A DNA stretch of 64,000 nt from Acidaminococcus sp. (GTDB lineage: Bacteria > Bacillota > Negativicutes > Acidaminococcales > Acidaminococcaceae). A program made the translations under genes and the position numbers. Shown one piece after another: positions 55,906-64,000 of the stretch (its first letter is position 1; every line of letters begins with the position of its first letter). A model generated the notes under the pieces. That model was not told the origin of the DNA and ran no database searches. It was given only the letters and a program-made list of their open reading frames with translations. The stretch spans positions 496,001 through 560,000 of the forward strand of contig JAKVOM010000001.1 in the NCBI GenBank assembly GCA_022482815.1. Reading direction: 5' to 3'.

Positions 55906-56081
55906 CTCCGGTTCCCTGAATTAATAAAAACAGGTCCTGAAATTCAAATCTGATTCCAAAAGCGACTTTTGTTTTATTCCGGCCAAAAGCCGAACCAAAC
56001 TACCGGAGGCAAGGCAATCTGACAACTAACGGTCATTCCTTAAATGCGTTTTTAGCTTCCCCGCTTACCGCAGCCATCTGC

Positions 56082-57257
56082 TTACAGACTCTTCTTCAAA
56101 ATTTCAACTACTTCCTTCCGCGTCAGGACTTTATAGCCGCCTTTCAGGATGAACGTAGCATCGGCGATGCCGGGAATCATTTCTTTCGTTACACCCAATT
56201 CGCCGAGATTCATGGCTACTCCTAAATTCCGCATCCAGACTTCCATATGTTCCAGGCCTTCTTTGGCAACTGTTTCATCGTTTTTACCGTCAGGTTCCAC
56301 ACCCCAGACATTCACGGCAAAGCGCTTGAATTTAAAAAGCCCGAATGGCATCAGAAATCGATAGTAAGCCAGAGATACAGCGGAAAGTGTCATTCCGTGC
56401 GTTGCATTCGTATAGGCTCCGACTGCCTGTCCGAGCATATGAACCATCCAGTCTGTCGTTTTGCCTTTCGCAATCAGCGTATTGAGAGCCCACGTTGCAA
56501 TCCACATCAGATTGCTGCGAGCTTCATAATTATCGGGATGCTCCACAGCAATCTTGGAAGAAGCAATCACAGACCGCATAAGTCCTTCCGCAATATAATC
56601 GGACGTGTTGTCGTCGTACCCGGAAAAATATTGCTCGCAGATATGATTGAACATATCATAGATACCGGCCGCCATCTGCCGTTTCGGCAGTGAGAAAGTA
56701 AACTTCGGATTCAGCACGGAAAACTTGGGGAATATACGTTCATCGGCAAAAACCTTGCCAATCTTGAGTTTCGTTTCCGGATTCGTAATCACAGAACCGG
56801 CATTCATTTCAGAGCCCGTTCCAACCATGGTAAGCACGCAGCCTACCGGAATGACGCGCTGCTGCGGAGAAGGTTCTTCCTGTTTCACAAAGAATTTCTC
56901 CCAAGGGTCTTCCGGGCAGTCCGCCGCAGCGGCCACTGCCTTCGCAAAGTCACAACAGGATCCGCCGCCGCAGGCAAGAATCAAGTCTGCATTAGATTCC
57001 CGAGCCGCGGCAATGCCTTCCAACAGTTTAGGATAAGTCGGATTTGGCATAACTCCTGCTACTTCCCTGACAGTCTTTCCGCATGATTTCAGCACATCCA
57101 TCACCTGGTCATAGATGCCATTCTGTTTGATGGAACCGCCGCCGTACACGAGCAGTACGTGATTTCCATAATGGGACAATTCACGGCGCAGGCCCTCCAG
57201 GGCATCATCGCCAAAATATAATTTAGTAGGGTTATAATAGGAAAAATTTCCTAACAT
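56082..57257 (-). CDS. Iron-containing alcohol dehydrogenase, butanol dehydrogenase/YqhD-like
   Basis: 391 residues. The GGGS cofactor motif is at 97-100. The metal ligands are D201, H205 (IYDMFNHICEQYF), H273 (DWMVHMLGQAVG) and H287 (NATHGMTL). The Trp-Met-Val-His context and the N-terminus MLGNFSYYNPTKLYFG place it in the BDH/YqhD branch, which prefers NADPH and broad aldehydes. It is not a close paralogue of the 3802-4983 enzyme. It is monocistronic, with AGGAGG before the ATG. A possible promoter lies at 57300-57329 (TTGGAT, 18 bp, TACAAT on the minus strand). Confidence 0.92.
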   Translation of the reverse strand: MLGNFSYYNPTKLYFGDDALEGLRRELSHYGNHVLLVYGGGSIKQNGIYDQVMDVLKSCGKTVREVAGVMPNPTYPKLLEGIAAARESNADLILACGGGSCCDFAKAVAAAADCPEDPWEKFFVKQEEPSPQQRVIPVGCVLTMVGTGSEMNAGSVITNPETKLKIGKVFADERIFPKFSVLNPKFTFSLPKRQMAAGIYDMFNHICEQYFSGYDDNTSDYIAEGLMRSVIASSKIAVEHPDNYEARSNLMWIATWALNTLIAKGKTTDWMVHMLGQAVGAYTNATHGMTLSAVSLAYYRFLMPFGLFKFKRFAVNVWGVEPDGKNDETVAKEGLEHMEVWMRNLGVAMNLGELGVTKEMIPGIADATFILKGGYKVLTRKEVVEILKKSL

Positions 57258-57359
57258 ACTTCTCTATACCTCCTGATGCACAATATCTTTCCTATGCTAA
57301 TTGTATGAAGCTATGGGAGGTTAATCCAATACTTGTTGTTCATGCTGCTTTATGCTTTA

Positions 57360-57545
57360 GAGGCATAGAAAAATAACTTATGGCATTTAGCCATGGCCTT
57401 CGGCAGATTGGTACTATCTTTCACCACTTCGTGGCCCTCCTTCCGGCTGCGTGGAAGGATACCCCAAAGGAATTCCCAACCTGACGGTTTGGTTTAACGA
57501 AAGGCAATTTTTCTTCCCCGGGCGACCCGCGGCCAGCGACCTGCG
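57360..57545. repeat. Intergenic repeat island 6
   Basis: A plus-orientation block: GGCATTTAGCCATGGCC (57379-57395), TTGGTACTATC, CCACTTCGTGG (about 57423-57433), the hairpin CCTTCCGGCTGCGTGGAAGG, AACCTGACGGTTTGG (about 57479-57493), then GGCGACCCGCGGCCAGCGACC (57522-57542). There is no gene. The following hairpin (57547-57594) continues the same module order. Confidence 0.7.
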
Positions 57546-57546
57546 T

Positions 57547-57645
57547 AAAAGGGACTGTGAAATGATGCACATGCATTATTTCACAGTCCCTTTGATTAAA
57601 AGAGCCCTTCCGTGTGCCGCCAGTAAGACACACAGAAGAGCTCTA
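57547..57645. terminator. Two terminators: GGCTGTGAAA-family copy 4 and the outer-membrane protein terminator
   Basis: AAAAGGGACTGTGAAATGATG... pairs with ...CATTATTTCACAGTCCCTTT at 57547-57594. At 57601-57645, AGAGCTCTTCTGTGTG (minus strand) pairs with CACACGGAAGGGCTCT and is followed by TTTTAATC, ending the gene that stops at 57663. Confidence 0.8.
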
Positions 57646-57662
57646 TAGCGAGGCTTATTTAA

Positions 57663-58271
57663 TTAGAACTTATAGGAAACACCTACGTTGACGCCGTGTG
57701 TCTTCACATCGGTATCACCGCTGAAGTCTTTATACTTGCTATCGTTGTAGGATACGTTTGCTTCCCAATTATCCGTAATGGCATAGCCCATACCTACTTC
57801 ATACTGCGTGATGGTATTGCCGTAGCCAACCTTGCCCCAACCCGTCAATCTGTCCGTCAAAGGCAGACGGCCGATGGCACCAACCTGGAAGCCATTGGTA
57901 TTATCCGTATAATCACGGTGGTCAGCACGGTTGCGAACGTAGCCGCCAAAGCCATACAGATACGGATTAAACTGATAAACCAAGTTGACCTGATGGGACT
58001 GCACGGAAGCGTCATCATCGCCTTCATGAGCAGAATAGACATAATCAAGAGCCAGATTATCCCCAATACCGACAGCAGCGCCCGCACGATAACGAGTATC
58101 TCCGTCGAAGTCTACCGTATGACCATCACGTTTTCCTTTGATAGAAGAACCGAGGGTTATGTTTGCGTCAATCTGAACTTTACCCGGCGTAATATCTGTC
58201 ATTGGAGAAGCGCCGGCAACACAGACAGGAAGAAGCCCTGCCGCGACGACAGCTGCAAGTATTTTTTTCAT
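57663..58271 (-). CDS. Outer-membrane beta-barrel protein
   Basis: 202 residues from MKKILAAVVAAGLLPVCVAGA (signal peptide). The ATG at 58271 has GAGGAGG about 10 bp before; an upstream in-frame start at 58307 would break the signal peptide. The mature part alternates polar and hydrophobic residues in about eight to ten strands (VQIDANITLGSSIKG, RAGAAVGIGDNLALDYVYSA, HQVNLVYQFNPYLYGFGGYV, WGKVGYGN, YEVGMGYAITDNWEANVSYN). It ends in ...VSYKF, with the terminal Phe expected for BAM-dependent insertion. This is direct evidence that the host has an outer membrane. A -10 box (TATAAT, minus) lies at 58318-58323. Confidence 0.85.
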   Translation of the reverse strand: MKKILAAVVAAGLLPVCVAGASPMTDITPGKVQIDANITLGSSIKGKRDGHTVDFDGDTRYRAGAAVGIGDNLALDYVYSAHEGDDDASVQSHQVNLVYQFNPYLYGFGGYVRNRADHRDYTDNTNGFQVGAIGRLPLTDRLTGWGKVGYGNTITQYEVGMGYAITDNWEANVSYNDSKYKDFSGDTDVKTHGVNVGVSYKF

Positions 58272-58323
58272 GGGATCTATGCCTCCTCTGATTAGATTCA
58301 TATTCACAAGTAGATATATTATA

Positions 58324-58728
58324 TCCTATTTTTACATTTTTTTAAAGAGACAGACCCATAAGACTAAAAAATATCACATTTCCGTCATAAATTAGAAGAA
58401 AAAACGGTGCTTCTGCCACAGGTTCCATTTGTCAAAAGAATTAGTATGTATACCCCGTATATGTATATTGACGTTTTTTCTCCGGTCAATCGTAAGGCCC
58501 TGCTATTTTCTTGTTTTATTTCTTCAATAGTTATTGAATCTCTTAAATAGTTAAATTATGCAGCACTATGAAATGTGGGAGAGATATTTCAAATTTTTAT
58601 TTATTTTTTCATATACCCCCCTTCCCTATTTGAAATAAATCTGATATAATACAGCCAAGCAAAAATATCAAAAGAAATTTTACCTCTGGGAATATACTGA
58701 TACTGCCCCAGAAAAGGAGGAAACTTAA
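58324..58728. other. AT-rich intergenic region between the divergent outer-membrane and small secreted protein genes
   Basis: No gene was found. It holds the promoter area of the outer-membrane gene on one side. On the other, a TATAAT (about 58643-58648) precedes the small secreted protein gene. A GTATAC...GTATA-type inverted repeat lies at about 58447-58470. None of the dispersed repeat modules occurs here. Confidence 0.5.
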
Positions 58729-58959
58729 ATGAAAAAATTACTGGCACTGGCTGCTGTCGTTCTTACCGTTACCCTGGGCCGCCTCGGTATTGCAGCAGCG
58801 GAAGACAACAACACCGTTCCCCCTCAGAATGGTCCTGCTTACTGTGACGGTGCTTACGGCAACGGATATCATCATCACTATAACGGCAATAATGGCAATG
58901 GTGGGAATTACGGAAGAGGCTATCACCACGGATGGAATAATGGCGGATGCCACTGGTAA
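58729..58959 (+). CDS. Tiny secreted His/Asn/Gly-rich protein
   Basis: 76 residues. A clear signal peptide (MKKLLALAAVVLTVTLGRLG, cut likely after IAAA) precedes a mature peptide of about 51 residues dominated by Gly, Asn, His and Tyr (GNGYHHHYNGNNGNGGNYGR then GYHHGWNNGGCHW). It has six His and two Cys (one near the middle, one three residues from the end). It is preceded by AAAAGGAGG and a TATAAT about 80 bp upstream, so expression looks real. The composition suggests metal binding or an unfolded surface peptide; this is inference only. No homologous family is recognised. ISL3 copy 2 inserted into its terminator. Confidence 0.75.
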   Translation: MKKLLALAAVVLTVTLGRLGIAAAEDNNTVPPQNGPAYCDGAYGNGYHHHYNGNNGNGGNYGRGYHHGWNNGGCHW

Positions 58960-58964
58960 ATGTT

Positions 58965-59014
58965 AAAAATAGGCTGTGAAGAATGCTGCCGCATTTCTTC
59001 ACAGCCTATTTTTT
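58965..59014 (+). terminator. Terminator of the His-rich peptide gene (GGCTGTGAAA family, copy 5)
   Basis: AAAATAGGCTGTGAAGAATG... pairs with ...CATTTCTTCACAGCCTATTTTTT. The last 8 bases, TATTTTTT, are one copy of the IS target duplication, so ISL3 copy 2 sits at the end of the T tract. Confidence 0.88.
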
Positions 59015-60473
59015 GGTTCTTCACGGAAATTTGTGGACTAAAAGACATTTGACTATTGAAAAAGGACATTAACTCCTCCAAAATATAATCGTCGAAACCA
59101 TACCTTGGGAGGAGAAAATGTCCTTTACTAATTACACTATTCAAAATAATGCAGAATGTCAAGATGTCTTTTACAATGTCTTCATGCCGGAAGACCCTTT
59201 TGATGACAGCCAGGAGATTGTTATTTGCAGTGAAAAGAAATATACCGACTTCTGTTGTCCTAAATGTGGTCAGAAAATGTATTCTTACGAGCCATTTTCC
59301 ACCTACTTGAAAAGCTTCCCTGCGTATCCTGAGCATACCAGGATAATCCGCTTTGAAGGGCATCGCTTCCGTTGCTCCTGCTGCCATGCAACCATCACTG
59401 AGCCTACTCCCTTTAAATATCCCGGAACTCGCATTACCATGAGGGCTTCCCTTTGGATTGAGACGCTGCTTCGTAATGGAATCCCTGCCAATGCAATTGC
59501 TAAGATGTCAGGAATTCACTGGAGCACGATTCGCTATGTCCACAAACAGCTCATGGATGAATCTCTCGATAAATATGAAATGGAATTGGAGCTGACCTCT
59601 TACAGGCCCCGTTTCCTGGCCATCGATGAGTTTGCTATCCATAAGGGACACACTTATGCCACTTGCGTCATGGATTTAGCGACAGGTTATATTCTCTGGG
59701 TTGGCAGAGGTCGGGCGATAGCTGACTTCGAGCATTTCTTCAAGGAATATGATCAGACGAAGCTGACAGAGGTCAAGGCAGTCGCCATGGATATGAACGC
59801 TTCCTACAACAAGCTGGTACAAGAACATCTGCCGCAAGCTAAGGTCGTGTATGATCGTTACCACATGCAGGCTCAATTCGGGAAGGAAGTATTAGGTGTA
59901 GTAAGACTTGATGAGGCCAGAATGCATAGGGATAAAGCCAGAGACATGCAAGAAGCATTAAAAGACGCAAGCAATGAAGACAAGCCGGTTTTAAAAGAGC
60001 GGATATCCGAGGAAAAGAAGAACTACCGCACATTGAAGAAAGTCCGCTGGCCGTTACTCACCAATGAAGATAAGCTGAATCCTAAGAGCAAAGAAGCGTT
60101 ACAGGCCATCTTTGCAGAGCACGAGGATCTGGCAATATGTTATTCCATGAAGGAAGAGATGATAGCCCTCTATGAATTAAGGGACTATGACAAGGCTCTT
60201 GCAGGATGGAAGCGCTGGTTTAAAGCTGCACTAGGCAGCGGGATTCCGGCCCTGGTTAGGTTTGCTAAGATTAAGCTGCCAAGGATAGACGGACTGGTGA
60301 ACCATGCCCTGTACCCGATAAACACAGGGAAGCTTGAGGGTTTCAACAACAAGATTAAAGTGGCCAAAAGAAGAGCGTACGGATACAGAGATGATGAGTA
60401 CTTTTTCACGTTAATTCGCTACCTCTCAATTCCGACCGTAAGAGGTATACTCCCGAAAAAAACGTGAAGAACC
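59015..60473 (+). mobile_element. ISL3-family insertion sequence, copy 2 (1459 bp, intact)
   Basis: The terminal inverted repeats start GGTTCTTCACG and end CGTGAAGAACC. The 8-bp target duplication TATTTTTT is exact at 59007-59014 and 60474-60481. It is the same length as copy 1. It contains an uninterrupted transposase and nothing else. Confidence 0.96.
59118..60467 (+). CDS. ISL3-family transposase, full length
   Basis: 449 residues. The N-terminal zinc ribbon has CPKCGQK (about 45-51) and CSCCHATI (about 85-92). A helix-turn-helix region follows (IPANAIAKMSGIHWSTIRYVHKQL). The DDE core has Asp in AIDEFAIHKGHTY and in AVAMDMNASYNK, and Glu in NTGKLEGFNNKIKVAKRRAYGYRDDEYF near the C-terminus. 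It should catalyse cut-and-paste movement of both copies. GGAGG precedes the ATG, and the frame ends just inside the right inverted repeat. Confidence 0.96.
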   Translation: MSFTNYTIQNNAECQDVFYNVFMPEDPFDDSQEIVICSEKKYTDFCCPKCGQKMYSYEPFSTYLKSFPAYPEHTRIIRFEGHRFRCSCCHATITEPTPFKYPGTRITMRASLWIETLLRNGIPANAIAKMSGIHWSTIRYVHKQLMDESLDKYEMELELTSYRPRFLAIDEFAIHKGHTYATCVMDLATGYILWVGRGRAIADFEHFFKEYDQTKLTEVKAVAMDMNASYNKLVQEHLPQAKVVYDRYHMQAQFGKEVLGVVRLDEARMHRDKARDMQEALKDASNEDKPVLKERISEEKKNYRTLKKVRWPLLTNEDKLNPKSKEALQAIFAEHEDLAICYSMKEEMIALYELRDYDKALAGWKRWFKAALGSGIPALVRFAKIKLPRIDGLVNHALYPINTGKLEGFNNKIKVAKRRAYGYRDDEYFFTLIRYLSIPTVRGILPKKT

Positions 60474-60873
60474 TATTTTTTTACGCTGGTCGCTGGTCGC
60501 AGGTCGCTGACCGCGTGTCGCCCGTGGAAAAAAAATGACTAAGGCATTTTTCTTTGAATTTATAAAAATAAAACCTGAAATTTAGAGTAACTGCTAAATT
60601 TAGGTTTTATTTCTTCTATACTGGTTAAATGCTGCTTCATTCTGTTGCAGGTGGAGCTATGTACTGCATGCCAAATGCCGTTATGAAGCACTTTTCCGCT
60701 GCGGCTAGCTGCTACAGGCTATCTGCCTTGGGCTTTACCAAACAATCTGCCCGCACGGATGTACTAGCCACTAGACACTAGCCACTACCCACTCTGCCGA
60801 AGGCCATGCCAAAAGCGCTTTTTATTTTTTGATGGCGCCTTTTACAGCCGCTTTCCCGGCTGCACGACTTTCA
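60474..60873. repeat. Intergenic repeat island 7
   Basis: It follows ISL3 copy 2 with no gene. It holds a GGTCGCTGGTCGCAGGTCGC stretch (about 60485-60527), GTGGAAAAAAAATGACTAAGG, the AAACCTGAAATTTAG hairpin (60566-60612), then GCCATGCCAAAAGCGC (about 60804-60819). Before the IS insertion, the hairpin at 58965-59014 would have been directly joined to this GGTCGC stretch, as in islands 1 and 6. Confidence 0.68.
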
Positions 60874-62094
60874 TCATTTCTCATAAGCAGCTTTTGAAGC
60901 AATATATAGTGGTATAGCTGCCAATTGGGTAATGACGGATACCGCAGCCATGAGAGGCAGACTGATATCATAGAGCGCGCCGAGAACCCAGCTTCCGAGG
61001 AACCAGAAAATTCCGAAGGAAAATTCAAAAATGCCATACCCCGTCGCCCGGCTGGCTTTTGGGACAATCCTGCTGACCGCTGCTTTCAGGATGGATTCCT
61101 GAGCTCCCATACCGACACCCCAGAGGGCAATTCCCACGTAGAGGGCTGGAAGCGAATGGCAAAGGAAAATCAGGATGCCAAAAGGAGCAGAAAGAAGCGT
61201 GGACCAGACGAGCGCCTGCGTTCCTTTACGGTCAAAGAGAAATCCGAAAAATAAGGCGGCAACCGCATCAACCAGCATGGCACCCGCATACAGCAGCGGA
61301 AGGTCATTATCCGGGAGCAGCGCTCCGGCCCCGGCACCAAAACCGGTGTAAGTCCGAGTTACATGCATTAAGATCAGGGAGTAGTCAATGAATCCGAAAG
61401 CAAAGAGACTGATGCCGGCAATGTAAAAGATGAACTGCTTTTTCATGGTAAAAGGAACGTATTCCTTGGGCGCAGGCTCAAAGTTTTCGGGATTCGGGAA
61501 TTTTTGTCTGGTCAGGAACAAAGAAAGCAGTGTCAGTGCACCGGGAATGGCCAGGACAGCGAAGCAGAATCTATACTTGTCATAAGGGGCGGCGCCTGCT
61601 TTATAGCTCATAGAAAAATAGAGCAGCACCGGACCAAGAAATGCTCCGATCTGGTCAAGCAGTTCCTGGATGCCAAAGCTTTTACCTTCTCCAAGCTGGG
61701 TAGCCGCAAAAGACATAATCGTGTCCTTGGATGGTTTCTTGATAGCCTTGCCCGTGCGCTGAATGATTAACAGCGCGCAGGCCGCAACCCAGCCGTGCTC
61801 CCCTACAAGGGCCAGTGCGGGAACGGCAAGTACATCGATGATATATCCGGCAAGGCAGAGCGGCCAGTATTGCCTGGTGCGGTCAGCAAGTCTGCCGAAA
61901 ACGAAGCGCAGGGAATACCCCGCCAGTTCCCCCAACCCTGAAATAAATCCAATGGTTGAGGCAGAAGCCCCCAGAAGTGTCAGATAAGCACCCCGGATAC
62001 TGGAAGCGCCTTCATGGGTCATATCTGAAAGCAGACTGACAATCCCAAACAGCAGAATAAAGGTGGCCGCCGGAGATAATTTCTTCTTGTTCAC
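60874..62094 (-). CDS. Major facilitator superfamily transporter
   Basis: 406 residues with about 12 membrane spans. The loop 2-3 motif is GRLADRTRQYW, as in motif A of the superfamily, and the corresponding loop 8-9 reads GFLFDRKGTQALVW. The N-terminus (SDMTHEGASSIRGAYLTLLGAS) is characteristic of a poorly studied MFS subgroup. Substrate is unknown; it could export or import small molecules. No partner enzyme is next to it. It is a single-gene unit between repeat islands. Confidence 0.88.
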   Translation of the reverse strand: MNKKKLSPAATFILLFGIVSLLSDMTHEGASSIRGAYLTLLGASASTIGFISGLGELAGYSLRFVFGRLADRTRQYWPLCLAGYIIDVLAVPALALVGEHGWVAACALLIIQRTGKAIKKPSKDTIMSFAATQLGEGKSFGIQELLDQIGAFLGPVLLYFSMSYKAGAAPYDKYRFCFAVLAIPGALTLLSLFLTRQKFPNPENFEPAPKEYVPFTMKKQFIFYIAGISLFAFGFIDYSLILMHVTRTYTGFGAGAGALLPDNDLPLLYAGAMLVDAVAALFFGFLFDRKGTQALVWSTLLSAPFGILIFLCHSLPALYVGIALWGVGMGAQESILKAAVSRIVPKASRATGYGIFEFSFGIFWFLGSWVLGALYDISLPLMAAVSVITQLAAIPLYIASKAAYEK

Positions 62095-62532
62095 CGTAAA
62101 TCACTTCCTTAACATGCTGATTCAAATTAAGTATATCATGAGGCAAAGAAGGAAGGATGAAAGGGAGAATAAAGTTTATAAGAAATTTATGAACGAGCTT
62201 CACGCTTTCCGCGGCTTGGTGTGCTCGCCGTCCGCAGCCTGCCTGTGGAAGAAAAATGACCTTTCATTAAACCAAACCGTCAGGTTGGGTATTCCTTTGA
62301 GACCTCCTTCCACGCAGTCGGAAGGAGGAGGCCACGAAGTGGCGGAAGATAGTACCAGTCCAATGCTAAATGCCATAAGCAAAAGGCTAAAAGCACCTTT
62401 TTAAAATAAAACCTGAAATTTAGGTTATCTGCTAAATTTCAGGTTTTATTTTCTATTTTACTTGCATCAAAAGTCCTGCCACACTGCTGCAGACAAGGCT
62501 AAACGCCATATGCCAAAAGCCAAATGCGCTTT
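62095..62532. repeat. Intergenic repeat island 8
   Basis: No gene. Contents: CCGCAGCCTGCCTGTGGAAG (about 62230-62249), then an inverted-orientation block CCAAACCGTCAGGTTGG, CCTCCTTCCACGCAGTCGGAAGGAGG and CCACGAAGTGG (about 62268-62342) that closely matches island 1. The AAACCTGAAATTTAG hairpin (62404-62451) and AAACGCCATATGCC...GCGCTTTTT (about 62499-62533) follow, close to the brnQ stop. Confidence 0.7.
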
Positions 62533-63885
62533 TTATTTTTTCAGCGGTCTTACTCCCGTTGCTTTAACAATCGCAAGGGCAATGACAATACCAAGAAGGC
62601 TCGGCAATATCCAGGCCATACCAGAACTGGAAAGAGGCAGCATAGCATGAAATTTCAGGATGGCAGAGCCAATGCTGCTGGTTTTTACGCTTTCAGGCAG
62701 GACGCTTACGGCGTCACCAATAGCAGCCAGCGTCGTAAGTGCGGCCGGCCACTGATAAATCCTGCGGTCATTTTTGAAGAAAAAGGCCACGTAGGTAGAA
62801 ATAATCAAAGCAATGGCCAAAGGATACGTAAACATCAAGACCGGAATGGCAAGTGCAATAATCTGTGTCAGTCCCACATTGGCCACAAAGAAAGAAAAAC
62901 CGGCCATCAAATAGCAGTACTTTTTAAAACTCAGACTATGCGGAAACGCCGTGGCAAAAGCTTCAGAACAGGATGTTACGAGCCCGATAGCCGTCTTAAG
63001 GCAGGCCAGCGTAACGATGACAGCCTGCAGCAGCATGCCCAGAGGGCCAAAGAAAAACTGCGCGATTTCAGCAAGGGCAATCCCACCGTTGGATGAAATG
63101 CTGAGCCGGCCGAGACTTGTAGCCCCCAGCCAGGTAATAGCCGTATAAATCACTGTCATACAGGCCATGACAATGAGTCCGATTTTAAAGATATCCCGTG
63201 CCATGATGACGGGATCTGTCACGCCCAGACGCTGGACGGTCTGAATCACCACAATGGCAAAGGCGAGGATGGCCAGCACGTCCATCGTATTATAGCCCTC
63301 TTTGAATCCTGTAATATACGGATGGGCCGCATAAGCATCCTGTGGTACAAAATCAGCGAAATTCCCCATGGGATGAATAAGCGCTACCGCAACCAAGATG
63401 GCCAGGAAAATCAAAAAAGCAGGATTTAAAAATTTCCCGATATAGACAACTAGTTTAGAAGGTTTCAGCCCCATCACAAGGGCAATCAGCATAAAGATAC
63501 CCGTGAAAATGGCCATGACAACAGGTTGACTTTCCGGAGAAACAAACGGTGCCACCCCGATTTGGAACGATACGGAAGCGGTTCTGGGGAGCGCAAAACA
63601 GGGTCCGATGGTCAGATAGAGCATAATGATAAAAATCTTGGAATAAAGCGGATGCACCCGATTGGCCAGATCCTGCACACTGACAGCACCGGAAATCCCG
63701 AGAGCAATTAGGCCGATAATCGGCATAAAGACCCCCGTGGAAATAAATCCCCAGTTAGCCAGCCAGAAGTTGGATCCTGCAAGCTGACCCATATGCACCG
63801 GAAAAATCAGGTTTCCGGCGCCGAACATCATCCCAAAGAGCATGGACCCGATAAAGATGGCCTGTGAACGTGTTAGTCTGTTCAT
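62533..63885 (-). CDS. brnQ: Branched-chain amino acid:cation symporter (BrnQ/LIVCS family)
   Basis: 450 residues with about 12 membrane spans. Family landmarks are the N-terminus SQAIFIGSMLFGMMFGAGNLIFPVHMGQ and GPCFALPRTASVSFQIGVAP. It imports leucine, isoleucine and valine with Na+ or H+. It is transcribed alone, its promoter region lying at the right edge of the window. The Stickland-type or amino-acid-fermenting lifestyle common in the family fits such a transporter, but that is inference. Confidence 0.93.
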   Translation of the reverse strand: MNRLTRSQAIFIGSMLFGMMFGAGNLIFPVHMGQLAGSNFWLANWGFISTGVFMPIIGLIALGISGAVSVQDLANRVHPLYSKIFIIMLYLTIGPCFALPRTASVSFQIGVAPFVSPESQPVVMAIFTGIFMLIALVMGLKPSKLVVYIGKFLNPAFLIFLAILVAVALIHPMGNFADFVPQDAYAAHPYITGFKEGYNTMDVLAILAFAIVVIQTVQRLGVTDPVIMARDIFKIGLIVMACMTVIYTAITWLGATSLGRLSISSNGGIALAEIAQFFFGPLGMLLQAVIVTLACLKTAIGLVTSCSEAFATAFPHSLSFKKYCYLMAGFSFFVANVGLTQIIALAIPVLMFTYPLAIALIISTYVAFFFKNDRRIYQWPAALTTLAAIGDAVSVLPESVKTSSIGSAILKFHAMLPLSSSGMAWILPSLLGIVIALAIVKATGVRPLKK

Positions 63886-64000
63886 TACTACAACTCCTTA
63901 ATGCATAAATATAATTATAAAAAAATCCCCTCATGGAACTTGTGCTATTTTGATGTTGTCTTTTTATGTATTTTATTATTTTGCGGTAAGCCCACCGTCT

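Overview
The window looks like chromosome from a diderm Firmicute of the class Negativicutes, most likely Acidaminococcaceae (Acidaminococcus or a close relative). The core genes are Firmicute-like: complete S10/spc/alpha ribosomal clusters, a four-cysteine zinc-type S14, a zinc-lid adenylate kinase and a ybxF-type L7Ae gene. A predicted outer-membrane beta-barrel protein ending in ...YKF implies an outer membrane. Genus is inference; the class is better supported.

Layout. 1-1.2 kb: an IS1182-type transposase running off the left edge. 1.3-3.6 kb: an Fe-S protein diverging from a thioesterase, then a flavin reductase-like gene. 3.8-8.8 kb: a divergent metabolic module (CoA-acylating aldehyde dehydrogenase, MaoC hydratase and iron-type alcohol dehydrogenase on the minus strand; GntP-type permease on the plus strand). 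Each of its two promoters carries an identical 20-bp operator next to the -10 box. 9.1-11.2 kb: a permease plus an HMG-CoA-lyase-like enzyme. 11.7-14.4 kb: mgtE diverging from a LysR regulator. 14.8-33.9 kb: on the minus strand, ybxF-rpsL-rpsG-fusA-tuf, then rpsJ to rplQ including secY, adk, infA, rpmJ and rpoA. map is missing between adk and infA, and rpoBC is not upstream of ybxF.

34.6-44.6 kb: minus-strand genes for a secreted PDZ protein, a cupin, a split ThrE-type exporter, a compact galE / ABC-F / uracil-DNA-glycosylase-like run behind a phosphohexomutase, and two uncharacterised proteins. 44.8-46.2 kb and 59.0-60.5 kb: two ISL3-family copies of equal length with 8-bp target duplications; the first is broken by a nonsense codon. 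Between them lie clpB, a membrane-anchored DUF155-like protein, a CYTH-domain protein, a second flavin reductase-like gene, tRNA-Arg(CCU), a beta-propeller protein, an aldo/keto reductase, a decayed AEC permease, a second iron-type alcohol dehydrogenase, the outer-membrane protein and a tiny His/Asn/Gly-rich secreted protein. The window closes with an MFS transporter and brnQ.

Most larger intergenic gaps share a modular repeat system (hairpin terminators, GGTCGCT tandem stretches, a CCACTTCGTGG/CTTCC hairpin block and an AAACCTGAAATTTAG hairpin). Both ISL3 copies landed inside such islands. The twin-operator metabolic module and the repeat islands are the most interesting parts. I saw no CRISPR array, prophage or recognisable defence system.
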